A stretch of 64,000 nucleotides of DNA from Tetraselmis striata (GCA_006384855.1 VCJN01000480.1:90286-154285), one strand, 5' to 3'; counted from the stretch's first letter, positions 49,527 to 60,910 are shown. The notes: generated by a model from the letters alone, not told the origin. Made by a program: numbers and translations.

Positions 49527-50115
49527 CCTGGCCTGTCGCTGTGACGCGCGCGAAGGACGTCTGCGTTGATGGAAGCTGGGGCTGGCCGCTCCGGGTATGG
49601 ACTGCTCCTATGTGCCGTTTCGTCTGCGCGATTAGCAAGGGACTGAGGATATAGTGCTGTGGCGAGGCCCGGCGGGTCGTTATTCCGCTGTGCGACGGCT
49701 GCGGCGCCGCAAGCATCGGCGCGCATTATTGGAGCTCCGGGCTGCAAGGGCTGTACCTGTAGCGCTAGCGACTGTATCCCTGGGATATGATAAATGGTGA
49801 GGATCAGACGACGATAGGATAAGCCGATAAGGATTGCGCCATTTTGGCCCCCTTATTACCTGTTCCTGTACCCTGCCTGGACGCCTCCTTGACGTCCCCT
49901 GCAGCCCGGAGCTCCCTTGCGCGCCGATGCTTGCGGCGCCGCAGCAGTTGTAGACCGGAATAACGACCCGCGCCTCGCCACATACTATCCTCATCCGCCC
50001 TCTGCTCATCGCGCAGACGAAACGGCACACCCACAGGTAGGACCAGTCCATACCCCGAGCGGCCAGCCCCAGCTTCCCTCGTCCTTCGTCGCGCGCGTCA
50101 CAGCGATAGGCCAGG
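49527..50115. mobile_element. long inverted-repeat (foldback) element next to the CLC 5' end
   Basis: Arms 49527-~49755 and ~49898-50115 are reverse complements over ~220 bp (shared blocks GCCGTTTCGTCTGCGCGAT, GGGTCGTTATTCCG, GCGGCGCCGCAAGCATCGGC, GGAGCTCCGGGCTGCA), with a ~140-bp unrelated centre. It begins with CCTGGCCTGTCGCTGTGACG and ends with its inverse. It has no protein of its own. Confidence 0.85.
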
Positions 50116-50117
50116 TT

Positions 50118-50315
50118 TCAACCAGGATTGTGCCGAACTCAGTTTGGCCGAGTTCAGTTCGGACCGAACTGAATTCCGGGAGTTCGGCCGAATACAGCTC
50201 GGACTGAGCTGAACCGCAGTTCGGACTGAACCGAACAACTGAACTGTCCGAACTGCCCGAACAGAACTGAGTTCAGTCCGAACTGCCACCGAACTGCCGC
50301 TGAACTGCCGAACGA
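50118..50315. repeat. TTCGGACTGAAC-type palindromic repeat cluster A
   Basis: About fifteen degenerate copies of AGTTCGGACTGAAC in both orientations. The left edge is TTTCAACCAGGATTGTGCCGA. A second cluster, inverted, lies at 53140-53275. Confidence 0.85.
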
Positions 50316-50436
50316 TGAATGTATTTACTACCGTGTTTGTACATACATCTGTTATTACAATCGTACGTACAGGTACGTATAAACACGGTTACAATAAGCG
50401 AACGCTATTCATCACCGTACGGGTTACCGCGGCAGC

Positions 50437-50466
50437 CGTCAGAACATGTCAAAACATGTTCTGACA
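50437..50466. other. perfect 12-bp hairpin
   Basis: GTCAGAACATGT, a CAAA loop, then ACATGTTCTGAC. Confidence 0.85.
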
Positions 50467-52485
50467 GCATTGAAGGTAGGGCATCTGTATGATTTTATGG
50501 GGTTGTGTATATAGTTGGCCCCCCCTCCACCCCCCCCCCTTGAGCGAGCGAGATGAGCGAGCCCTGCCCCGCCCCCTGCCCTCATGTAGTCATCTATATG
50601 CTGGCTTTGTCGCCACTACTGCGTGTGCATATTCAGTGATATTATCAGTGATGTGGTTGCCCCCATGTAATTCTTGCTGCCACCGTTGATAGAGATGCTA
50701 GAGCTGAGCAGTGCTAAATATGATGTCGATATATTGACGGCCACACTATGCTGCCCACATCAACCCTCACTTCTTCAGCTGCACGCATTCACGTGGTGAT
50801 GCCCGAGGCTGCAACTGCCAGGGAGTTGTCGATGGACGGAGTATGAAAGTGCATTTTTTTGCATCCAGTCAGCGCACTAGCCGCACATGCGCACTTGCCT
50901 ATCTAATAGGGCTGTCATATCTAGACTGCCGCTGCGCTACCCCCCCCCCCACCTACTTCCCGGCTCCTTACCCCCTTCCGTTGTTCTCCGCGGCCCGCCT
51001 CTCTCGTCCCTGCTGCGCCATGCCCGCCAGCGCTGCTGCTCCGCTCTATCGCCCCTCCTCCTTCTCCGCTCTGACAGCACCTCTCTCTAGCAGCAATGCG
51101 CATGTCTGCCGCATACATATCTTGCACCTACCTGTGCCTCACCGCTCCGACACAGCTAGATGCCCCGCGCCCGCAGCACGCCTACTTTATTTATTATGCC
51201 ACCTGCCAGCAGCGCGCACAATCAAACGGCCCCCGCGCTCTACGCCCTCCATTGCAGCAGCGCTGCGTACCTGCTAGACTGTGGCGTCCTCAATGGAATC
51301 AGCATTCCAACCGCCCTCTCGCCCGCCGCCAACCGTGTTGCACCTGGCAGCAAGATAACACCACACAGGCTAGCGCGAGGAAGCGAGGGTGGGTATGGAG
51401 GGGCTTCACGTATCTCGCACTGTCATGAAAAAGCTAGCGACCCCAAACACGGAGTGCGACCCCCACCAAAATTAACTTCCGCCACAAAACTGATGGGGGT
51501 GCTTAGCTCTACCTGCCGGCAGACAAGAAGGGTGTGGGGCGTCGGCGGGGCGGCTTTTCCGTGGGGGCGGCGTGGCGGCGGGGGCCCGGCCCGCCGTAGT
51601 ATCTCGGGGACCTGGGCGAGGGGGAAACCCCTCTCGTCCGAATCGTAATGCTGCGTTTGCTCGTCGCTGCACGAAACTAACTTATGGCGTAGGGTCTGGT
51701 GTCTCGCGGCGTGGCAGGTTAAGCATGCGACTTTTAGGTCCCAGCCTTGTGAGTAAAGTCAGCCGTGCCCTCTGCCGCTGCTTCACCTGGGACAAAGGAG
51801 CCCCGCTCGACTTCCCGCTTCCGGGTGACTCCGCCGCCGCCTTTGCGCCGCCGCATATTGCAGGGAAGTAACGCCGGTGGTTGCCTTCGCGCCGGCATCG
51901 TCGTTGGCGGCATGCACTACCTTGATAAAGTGGGGGAGGGGGGGGGGGGGGGGAGGCGCAGAGCGCGGGGGGCGCCCCCCAAACGCCGGGCCGAAGGCCC
52001 GGCCACGCCGAAGGGGGGGGGAGATTCTGGGGGGTCTGGCGGGGCACCGCCTAACTCTGTCACGCAACGGGGGCTTTTATACAACGGAAAGTACGGCAAT
52101 TGCGCGGGTCTCCGCGGGTGTGCATAACGGAAAAAGCCCCCCTGAAGCAGGTGTTAGCGCGTCCCGTTGGGTCCCAATGTGAAATCTCACTATTGTGCGG
52201 ATCTGCGCCGCACTTAAGGGGGGCTTTTTAAGCCGTTGACACCCGCGCAATAGGCCCCCATGCGCCCCTCTAGCAGTTCAAAATACACCGCAAGATTGAT
52301 GTGATGGGACGGTACTAGCGTTTCAGAAACACAAATTTCCCGGGATGCTGGTGATATTCAAGCGAAAGTTCATCACTTCTTTAAATTTATTGCAATGCCG
52401 GAGGCGTGTCTAGATATACCCGTCCGGGCAGCAGCTAGCCGCTGCTGTGTGTAGTTATTAATTAATCCCCCATAGCAGTGAACCG
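50467..52485. other. repeat-region DNA without recognised genes
   Basis: GC-rich stretches at 50840-51420 and 51470-51900 have long open frames on both strands but no domain. A perfect 13-bp inverted pair of AAAAAGCCCCCCT lies at 52132-52144 and 52215-52227. C- and G-runs occur near 50941 and 51935. Confidence 0.4.
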
Positions 52486-52549
52486 GGCGGCCGACGGGCA
52501 GTATAAGGATTAATTTTGATGATTAAGTCTTATACTGCCGAGTGCCGCC
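52486..52549. other. imperfect 21-bp-arm hairpin
   Basis: GGCGGC-N4-GGCAGTATAAG on the left is matched by CTTATACTGCC-N4-GCCGCC on the right around a 21-bp AT-rich loop. It may be a tiny MITE or a structured RNA or DNA site. Confidence 0.7.
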
Positions 52550-53139
52550 AATCCCTACTCCCTACTAGTTAGAATACCAGTAAGGCAGCGGGTGCTGGAG
52601 GCGCGCGAAGGGATATGCCGACATGTGTATCGGCACATAACCAAAATCAGGCACAACATGTATTGTGGTTCCCCGCCGCCCACTCGCTCACTGGGCAGTC
52701 GGCACTCGCCCACTCTGCCAGCACTCTACTACTATAACGGTCCGTCGAGGCGCAGAGGTGTCGACCGTCCTTCCGTGCCCCCCCCCCCCTCCCGTCAACG
52801 CCATAGGGGCCCGCCGCATACACCACCCCCAAATACCCACTTTTTCTAGGTAGGCCATGCAGCTCCTCCTCCACGTCGGCGTCCTCGACCTTCGACTCGA
52901 CGACGTCGTCCATTAACTCATCGCCACGTTCATGATGAGTACTGACTCCATATCAAGTTGACTATGAACATTGTTCAGGTTTGGGTATTGGAGTGTGGAA
53001 GTGGTGTGTGCTGAACAGCGGTTGGTGCACCTTTTCTGGAGGGTTTATGGGGCGTGCGCGGCAAGTTTTTCACCGTAGAACACCTTATCTCCATGTACGG
53101 ACGCTGCGGTAACTCGTTGGGGTCATATCTGTTGAGTTA
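52550..53139. other. spacer with a short acidic open frame
   Basis: On the minus strand an ATG at 52913 opens MDDVVESKVEDADVEEELHG before passing into low-value sequence. It could be a stray exon or chance. Confidence 0.3.
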
Positions 53140-53275
53140 CGGTGTAGTTCGGAGACCCCCTAGTTCGGGCGATTTTCGAGGCAGTTCAGTCCGAACTGAA
53201 TTCAGGCAGTTCAGTTCGGTTTCGGCCCGAACTACCCCGAACTGAACTGAGTTCGGCACAACCCTGGTTTCAACA
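53140..53275. repeat. TTCGGACTGAAC-type palindromic repeat cluster B
   Basis: Several GTTCAGTCCGAACTGAATTC-like units. It ends GTTCGGCACAACCCTGGTTT, the inverse of the left edge of cluster A. Confidence 0.8.
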
Positions 53276-53439
53276 TGCAATCGAGTCTCGTTCTGTCAAA
53301 AAGGATGCGGAGGCTTTTTACAATGAATAGAGCCATTTTATGTTATATGGCTACCGGTAGGAAGGTTCCGCGAAACGGAGGGGGGGGGGGGGGGGGGGGG
53401 GATGTGTCGGAGGAGGAGTCAGCAGGGCGGAGGCGGAAA

Positions 53440-53645
53440 CGGGAGCGAGGGCGCTGCCGAAGGCAGGGAGCTGGAAGATGCCAGACGAGCTGATGATGGC
53501 TGTCTTAAGTAGCTCCCCGGCCGGTAGCGTACTGAAACCCGATAATGGTACCAGTTACCTAACCGGTTAAAACCACCAACAGACCGTACAGGTCGCACTA
53601 GGACAATTAAATTGTTGGGCAACCCCATGAGCACGTTTAGATCAT
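53440..53645 (+). repeat. dispersed direct repeat, copy 1
   Basis: Matches 63613-63840 in the same orientation. Shared blocks include GCTGGAAGATGCCAGACGAG, GTCTTAAGTAGCTCCCCGGC, CCGGTTAAAACCACCAACA and GAGCACGTTTAGATCA (ATAAACACGTTTAGATCA in copy 2). Confidence 0.85.
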
Positions 53646-54552
53646 TTCAAATTCAATCGAGTCTGATTTTTGCATGTTTGCATGCGGCTCGTTTACGACT
53701 GCGAGCGTGGGCAGTCGGCAGGCGTGCCGACCAGACGACGAAGGCATAAGATGTAGTGAGTTGTAGAAGTGGTCTCGCGCCGAGAGGTTAGGAACCTCGA
53801 TCGGGGCGCATGCGCATAATAGACGCGGACGGGAGATGTTGACGCCGCGATCGCGGGGGCGACATAGGCCGGACGTCTCGAGGAATTTAGGCGCGGTCTC
53901 CCAACGACGCCCTTTAGCATTTGTAGCGCGCCATATAGTGGCGACGTGAGCCGGAATTGCATACCAGTAGGATGGGGCCAAGTTGGCAACGAATGCCCAA
54001 CAAAGCAGCGACACAGTCACCAGTCGGACGAGTACAGTTGCGCGCATGGGCGCGCGAGCGCGCCGCGTACAGTCAGGTACAATAATGGTACGTTGTACGC
54101 GACGCGATGGTAACTTTGCACTTGTACTGGCGATGCACGGTACAGGGTGCAATATCGAGTCAAAATGGGCACATTTACGGACTCGAAAATGTGCCCCCCA
54201 CGTGATCGCTTAGACTCGGATATGTACCCACTTTTTGGGTGCATTTCAGCTGCAATGTAATACTATACGAGAGTACTAACAATGACAATTCGCCGTGTCC
54301 TCTTCGCGCCCTCTGCTGCGTAAAGTACTACCCGCCTCACCTAGGTGGTGGGGCTACTTCGCGCCATTTTGCGAGCCACGGTGGCCCACACTGTGAAGGA
54401 TTTCACTCCTCGCTGATCGAAGCTCCAAGAGACCTGCTGCAGCGCCGCCGTTTTGGGAGCCATCTCCGCCGAACCCCGCTGGCAGTGGTTGAGATGCGGG
54501 CTTGGAGGACCCGCCAGCCTGACGCGGCGCCGCTACGACCCTGTAGTAGCGG
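53646..54552. other. spacer without recognised genes
   Basis: Short open frames only. It carries one copy of the shared stem-loop motif (54156-54196) and a G-run near 54571. Confidence 0.4.
54156..54196 (+). repeat. shared stem-loop motif, copy 1
   Basis: CGAGTCAAAATGGGCACATT is followed by a spacer and AAAATGTGCCC, so GGGCACATTT and AAATGTGCCC can pair. The motif recurs at 60888, 61478 and 62721. Confidence 0.8.
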
Positions 54553-54840
54553 TCATCGACTAAGACGCCGGGGGGGGGGGGGGGGGGGGGTTAGAGACCC
54601 GGCTCGGCAGGGCAAGCAGGTGTTGGTGGACTCTAGTAAGCGTTGCTTCTTGATGTGTTGAATGCCGCGCCGCATCTCGTTGTCGTTGCGCCAGTCGCGC
54701 ACGATGCGAATCGAGTAGCCACAGTGTTTTACAGTCTTGCTCTGGCACTCCCCGAAGAGGGCAGAATCCACGGCAGCGTACCACCAATCTACGGAAAAGT
54801 CCGGCGCAACAGCCTGCAAGACATGGTTCCACGACGCACG
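54553..54840 (-). pseudogene. unrecognised protein fragment joined to the 302-bp tandem repeat
   Basis: A minus-strand frame reads ASWNHVLQAVAPDFSVDWWY, AVDSALFGECQSKTVKHCGY, SIRIVRDWRNDNEMRRGIQH and IKKQRLLESTNTCLPCRAG. It has a biased Trp/Cys/His-rich, protein-like composition and is then disrupted by a G-run. Its first ~10 codons (SWNHVLQ) recur in each 302-bp unit to the right, so the tandem unit is a duplicated piece of the same gene or transposon. I cannot assign a family. Confidence 0.4.
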
Positions 54841-56230
54841 GGAGTCGGGTGTGGAACAGCGTCTCGTCGTTGGGAGCGACAGTACACGGGTTTTTACGCG
54901 AGATGCGGGCGTTCACCTGCCCCCGCTGCCGAGATGCGGTACCCCCACCGTCACGGTTGACTCTCTTCACCCTATGCATCTCTTGCTCGTCAGTCTTGCC
55001 AGCGGTGGCCTCAGCCACAGCTGGCAAGACTGGCGCGAGGATGTACTTGTCGTCCCCAATGTGGGCCTCCGGGTTCCAGTGCCGCATCTCTCTCGGCGCA
55101 ACCGTCTGTAAGACATGGTTCCACGACGCACAGAAGTCGGGTTTGGAAAAGCGCCTCGTCGTTACAAGAGCTAGGAGCGATAGTACACGGGTTTTTACGC
55201 GAGAGATGCGGGCGTTCACCTGCCCCCGCTGCCGAGATGCGGGTAATCCCACCCTCACGGTAAAGTCTTTTCCACCCTATGCATCTCTTGCTCGTCAGTC
55301 ATGCCAGCGGTGGCCTCAGCCACCGCTGGCAAGACTGACGCGAGGATATACTTGTCGTTCCCAATGTGGGCCGCCGGGTTCCAGTGCCGCATCTCTCTCG
55401 GCGCAACCGCCTGTAAGACATGGTTCCACGACGCACAGCAGTCGGGTTTGGAAAAACGTATCGTCGTTACAAGAGCTAGGAGCGACAGTACACGGGTTTT
55501 TACGCGAGATGCGGGCGTTCACCTGCCCCCGCTGCCGAGATGCGGTACCCCCACCGTCACGGTTGAATTTCTCCCCCCTATGCATCTCTTGCTCGTCAGT
55601 CTTGCCAGCGGTGGCCTCAGCCACAGCTGGCAAGACTGACGCGAGGATCTACCTGTCGTCCCCAATGTTGGCCTCCGGGTTCCAGTGCCGCATCTCTCTC
55701 TCTCTGTAAGACATGGTTCCACGACGCACAGAAGTCGGGTTTGGAAAAGCGCCTCGTCGTTACAAGAGCTAGGAGCGACAGTACACGGGTTTTTACGCGA
55801 GAGATGCGGGCGTTCACCTGCCCCCGCTGCCGAGATGTGGGTAATCCCACCCCTCACACTTAACTATCTTCACCCTCTGCATGTCTTGCTCGTCAATGTT
55901 GTCAGCGGTGGCCTCAGCCACCGCTGGCAAGACTGACGCGAGGATGTACTTGTCGTCCTCAATGTGGGCCTCCGGGTTTCATTACCGCATCTCTCTCGGC
56001 GCAACCGCCTGTAAGACATGATTCCACGACGCACGGGAGTCGGGTATGAAAAAGAGCCTTGTCGTTACAAGGGCTAGGAGCGACAGTACACGGGGTTTTT
56101 ACGCGAGAGATGCGGGCGTTCATCTGCCCCCGCTGCCGAGATGCGGGCAATGCCAGCCCTCATTGTAAATTCTCTCCACCCTTTGCATCTCTTGCTCGTC
56201 AGTCTTGCTAGCAGTGGCCTCAGCCAGTGA
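54799..56230. repeat. 302-bp tandem repeat, about five copies
   Basis: The landmark CATCTCTTGCTCGTCAGT recurs near 54976, 55280, 55581, 55880 and 56186, giving a period of 300-305 bp. Copies diverge by small indels. Each carries GTTCCACGACGCAC, a short hairpin-forming GCCAGCGGTGGC...GCCACCGCTGGC palindrome, and CGTTCACCTGCCCCCGCTGC. Confidence 0.9.
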
Positions 56231-58395
56231 TGAAGGTATAGGGTGCGCTCATCGTAGAGATGCTGCCATATACCCCCGCAAAGTGCTATCCAGTGATGTA
56301 GGTAAGGTGCGCGTATTGTGCAGGTGCTTCCATGTATCCCCAAAAAGTGCTGTCCAGTGATGTTGGTTGGGTGCACTTTTTGTGCAGGTGCTGCCATACA
56401 GCCCCGCATAGTGCTATCCAATGATGTAGGTAGGGTGCGCTTATTGTGCAGGTGCTGCCATGTATCCCCAAATAGTGCTGTCCAGTGATGTAGGTAGGGT
56501 GCGCTTATCGTGCAGGTGCTGCCATGTATCCCCGCATAGTCCTATCCAATGATGTGGGTAGGGTGCGCTTATTGTGCAGGTGCTGCCATGTATCCCCGCA
56601 TAGTGCTATGCAGTGATGTAGGTAGGGTGCGCTTCATTGTGACGGTGCTGCCATATAGCCCCGCATAGTGCTATCCAATCATGTAGGTAGGGTGCGCTTA
56701 TTGTGCCGGTGCTGCCATGTATCCCCGAATAGTGCTATCCAATGACGTAGGTAGGGTGCGCTTATCGTGCAGGTGCTGCCATGTATCCCCGAATAGTGCT
56801 ATCCAATGACGTAGGTAGGGTGCGCTTATCGTGCAGGTGCTGCCATGTATCCCCAAATAGTGCTATCCAATGACGTAGGTAGGGTGCGCTTATCGTGCAG
56901 GTGCTGCCATGTATCCCCAAACAGTGCTATCCAATGACGTAGGTAGGGTGCGCTTATTGTGCCGGTGCTGCCATGTATCCCCGAATAGTGCTATCCAATG
57001 ACGTAGGTAGGGTGCGCTTATCGTGCAGGTGCTGCCATGTATCCCCAAATAGTGCTATCCAATGACGTAGGTAGGGTGCGCTTATTGTGCCGGTGCTGCC
57101 ATGTATCCCCGAATAGTGCTATCCAATGACGTAGGTAGGGTGCGCTTATCGTGCAGGTGCTGCCATGTATCCCCGAATAGTGCTGTCCAATGATGTAGGC
57201 AGGGTGCGCTTATTGTGCCGGTGCTGCCATACAGCCCCGCATAGTGCTGTCCAGTGATGTAGGTAGGGTGCGCTTATCGCGCAGGTGCTGCCATGTATCC
57301 CCGAATAGTGCTATCCAATGACGTAGGTAGGGTGCGCTTATCGTGCAGGTGCTGCCATGTATCCCCAAATAGTGCTGTCCAGTGATGTAGGTAGGGTGCG
57401 CTTATCGTGCAGGTGCTGCCATGTATCCCCGAACAGTGCTATCCAATGATGTAGGTAGGGTGCGCTTATTGTGCAGGTGCTGCCATGTATCCCCGCATAG
57501 TGCTGTCCAGTGATGTAGGTAGGGTGCGCTTATCGTGCAGGTGCTGCCATGTATCCCCGAACAGTGCTATCCAATGATGTAGGTAGGGTGCGCTTATCGT
57601 GCAGGTGCTGCCATGTATCCCCGAATAGTGCTGTCCAGTGATGTAGGTAGGGTGCGCTTATCGTGCAGGTGCTGCCATGTATCCCCGAATAGTGCTATCC
57701 AATGACGTAGGTAGGGTGCGCTTATCGTGCAGGTGCTGCCATGTATCCCCGAACAGTGCTATCCAATGACGTAGGTAGGGTGCGCTTATCGTGCAGGTGC
57801 TGCCATGTATCCCCGAATAGTGCTGTCCAGTGATGAAGGCAGGGTGCGCTTATTGTGCAGGTGCTGCCATGTATCCCCGCATAGTGCTGTCCAGTGATGT
57901 AGGTAGGGTGCGCTTATCGCGCAGGTGCTGCCATGTATCCCCGAATAGTGCTATCCAATGACGTAGGTAGGGTGCGCTTATTGTGCAGGTGCTGCCATGT
58001 ATCCCCGAATAGTGCTGTCCAATGATGTAGGCAGGGTGCGCTTATTGTGCCGGTGCTGCCATACAGCCCCGCATAGTGCTGTCCAGTGATGTAGGTAGGG
58101 TGCGCTTATCGCGCAGGTGCTGCCATGTATCCCCGAATAGTGCTATCCAATGACGTAGGTAGGGTGCGCTTATCGTGCAGGTGCTGCCATGTATCCCCAA
58201 ATAGTGCTGTCCAGTGATGTAGGTAGGGTGCGCTTATCGTGCAGGTGCTGCCATGTATCCCCGAACAGTGCTATCCAATGATGTAGGTAGGGTGCGCTTA
58301 TCGTGCAGGTGCTGCCATGTATCCCCGAATAGTGCTGTCCAGTGATGTAGGTAGGGTGCGCTTATCGTGCAGGTGCTGCCATGTATCCCCGCATA
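56231..58395. repeat. 64-bp minisatellite, about 34 copies
   Basis: The unit contains GTAGGTAGGGTGCGCTTATC, GTGCAGGTGCTGCCATGTAT and CCCCGAATAGTGCTATCCAA. The period is 64 bp with few indels. Variant positions (ATAG/ACAG, CCAATGACG/CCAGTGATG, ATCGTGCAG/ATTGTGCCG) recur in blocks, suggesting multi-unit duplication. Confidence 0.95.
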
Positions 58396-58750
58396 GTGGC
58401 GGCCCGCTGCCCCGGCCGCGGCGCGTGGGCGGCCCGCTGCCCCGGCCGCGGCGCGTGGGCGGCCCGCTGCCCCGGCCGCGGCGCGTGGGCGGCCCGCTGC
58501 CCCGGCCGCGGCGCGTGGGCGGCCCGCTGCCCCGGCCGCGGCGCGTGGGCGGCCCGCTGCCCCGGCCGCGGCGCGTGGGCGCTCCGCTGCCCCGGCCGCG
58601 GCGCGTGGGCGCCCCGCTGCCCCGGCCGCGGCGCGTGGGCGCCCCGCTGCCCCGGCCGCGGCGCGTGGGCGCCCCGCTGCCCCGGCCGCGGCGCGTGGGC
58701 GCCCCGCTGCCCCGGCCGCGGCGCGTTGGCGCCCCGCTGCCCCGGCCACG
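58391..58750. repeat. 30-bp GC-rich minisatellite, twelve copies
   Basis: The unit is GGCCCGCTGCCCC plus GGCCGCGGCGCGTGGGC, perfectly regular at 30 bp. The first six copies carry GGCGGCCCG and later ones GGCGCCCCG. Because 30 is a multiple of three, every frame stays open. The resulting Ala/Gly/Arg/Pro proteins have no independent support. Confidence 0.95.
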
Positions 58751-58895
58751 TTAGCAAAGGTAATGCGGTTGTTGAGATCAATGGTCAGGATTCAATACGT
58801 TTGTAATGTATGGTCTGAATTAGAACCGTGACGATTTAGCCTTGTTGCGGAACGGCCTTGCAAAATGTATCGCATCGCCGAGCCCGTCCGCATTT

Positions 58896-60870
58896 GTAAT
58901 CATTTCAAACTTTGTCCGTCCGAATGCTAACAGACGTCCTTGTATGTCACATAAAGCCAAATGATAGAAGGTCTGCAGCCATCTAGGCTGTTACGGCACG
59001 CGTGAAGTTGGCAAATCTGCGGTGCGGCGCTGCAGATTCCGCGTCGATCTGCGGCGCAGTGCCGCAAATATGAGGTATAAGGGGTTCTACCTAGCAATCT
59101 GTATACTGTCGCCGAGGCTATGCGCTGTCATAATCATTGTATGTCATATAAAGCCGAATGGTAAAAGGTCTGCAACCGTCTAGGCTGTTACGGCGCGCGT
59201 GAAGTCGGGAGATGTGCGGTGCGGCACTGGAGGTTCCGTGTCAATCTGCGGCGCCGTGCCGCGAATATGAGGTATAAGGGGTTCTGCCTAGCAATCTGTA
59301 TAGTGTCGCCGAGGCTATGCGCTTTCATGATCTTTGTATTTCACATAAAGCCGAATGGTAAAAGGGCTGCAGCCGTCTATGCCAGGCTGTTACGGCACGC
59401 GTGAAGTCGGGATGAGATGTGCGGTGCGGCGCTGCAGATTCCGTGTCAATCTGCGGAGCAGTGCCGCGAATATGAGGTATAAGGGGTTCTGCCTAGCAAT
59501 CTGTATACTGTCGCCGAGGCTATGCGCTTTCATGATCCTTGTATGTCACTAAAAGCCGAATGGTAAAAGGGCTGCAGCCGTCTAGGCTGTTACGGCACGC
59601 TCGAAGTCGGGAGATGTGCGGTGCGGCGCTGCAGATTCCGTGTCAATCTGCGGAGCAGTGCCGCAAATATGAGGTATAAGGGGTTCTGCCTAGCAATCTG
59701 TATACTGCCGCCGAGGCTATGCGCTTTCATGATCCTTGTATGTCACTAAAAGCCGAATGGTAAAAGGTCTGCAGCCGTCTGGGCTGTGACGGCACGCTCG
59801 AAGTCGGGAGATGTGCGGTTCGGCGCTAGAGATTCCGTGTTAATCTGCGGCGCCGTGCCGCCAATATGAGGTATAAGGGGTTCTGCCTAGCAATCTGTAT
59901 ACTGTCGCCGAGGCTATGCGCTTTCATGATCCTTGTATGTCACATAAAGCCGAATGGTAAAAGGGCTGCAGCCGTCTGGGCTGTGACGGCACGCTCGAAG
60001 TCGAGAGATGTGCGGTTCGGCGCTAGAGATTCCGTGTCAACCTGCGGCGCCGTGCCGCGAATATGAGGTATAAGGGGTTCTGCCTAGCAACCTGTATAGT
60101 GTCGCCGAGGCTATGCGCTTTCATGATCCTTGTATGTCACTAAACGCCGAATGGTAAAAGGGCTGCAGCCGTCTGGGCTGTGACGGCACGCTCGAAGTCG
60201 GGAGATGTGCGGTGCGGCGCTGCAGATTCCGTGTCAATCTGCGGAGCAGTGCCGCGAATTTGAGGTATAAGGGGTTCTGCCTAGCAATCTGTATACTGTC
60301 GCCGAGGCTATGCGCTTTCATGATCCTTGTATGTCACATAAAGCCGAATGGTAAAAGGGCTGCAGCCGTCTGGGCTGTGACGGCACGCTCGAAGTCGAGA
60401 GATGTGCGGTTCGGCGCTAGAGATTCCGTGTCAACCTGCGGCGCCGTGCCGCGAATATGAGGTATAAGGGGTTCTGCCTAGCAACCTGTATAGTGTCGCC
60501 GAGGCTATGCGCTTTCATGATCCTTGTATGTCACTAAACGCCGAATGGTAAAAGGGCTGCAGCCGTCTGGGCTGTGACGGCACGCTCGAAGTCGGGAGAT
60601 GTGCGGTGCGGCGCTGCAGATTCCGTGTCAATCTGCGGAGCAGTGCCGCGAATTTGAGGTATAAGGGGTTCTGCCTAGCAATCTGTATACTGTCGCCGAG
60701 GCTATGCGCTTTCATGATCCTTGTATGTCACTAAAAGCCGAATGGTAAAAGGTCTGCAGCCGTCTGGGCTGTGACGGCACGCTCGAAGTCGGGAGATGTG
60801 CGGTTCGGCGCTAGAGATTCCGTGTTAATCTGCGGCGCCGTGCCGCGAATATGAGGTATAAGGGGTTCTG
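58896..60870. repeat. 197-bp satellite, about ten copies, with a 394-bp higher-order unit
   Basis: The landmark GGTATAAGGGGTTCT occurs at ~59074, 59271, 59476, 59673, 59870, 60067, 60264, 60461, 60658 and 60855. Spacing is 197 bp, with one of 205. Units alternate between two types (TTCGGCGCTAGAGATTCC and TGCGGCGCTGCAGATTCC). The dimers 60067-60460 and 60461-60854 are nearly identical. Confidence 0.95.
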
Positions 60871-60887
60871 GGTACAAGTGGCATGTT

Positions 60888-60910
60888 CGAGTCAAAATGG
60901 GCACATTTCC
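60888..60910 (+). repeat. shared stem-loop motif, partial copy 2
   Basis: CGAGTCAAAATGGGCACATT only; the second arm is missing. It lies immediately after the satellite array. Confidence 0.7.

Noticed and set aside
50843..51277. 144-codon open frame, Pro/Arg/Ser-rich
   Set aside because: Equally long frames exist on the opposite strand and no motif is visible; it looks like GC-rich non-coding DNA.
58234..58806. Ala/Gly/Arg and Pro/Arg repeat proteins in both strands
   Set aside because: Any 30-bp tandem unit without stops is open in all frames. There is no start context, homology or flanking exon to support a gene.
56231..60870. CRISPR-like regular arrays
   Set aside because: The 64-bp and 197-bp units are contiguous, without unique spacers, and the genome is eukaryotic.
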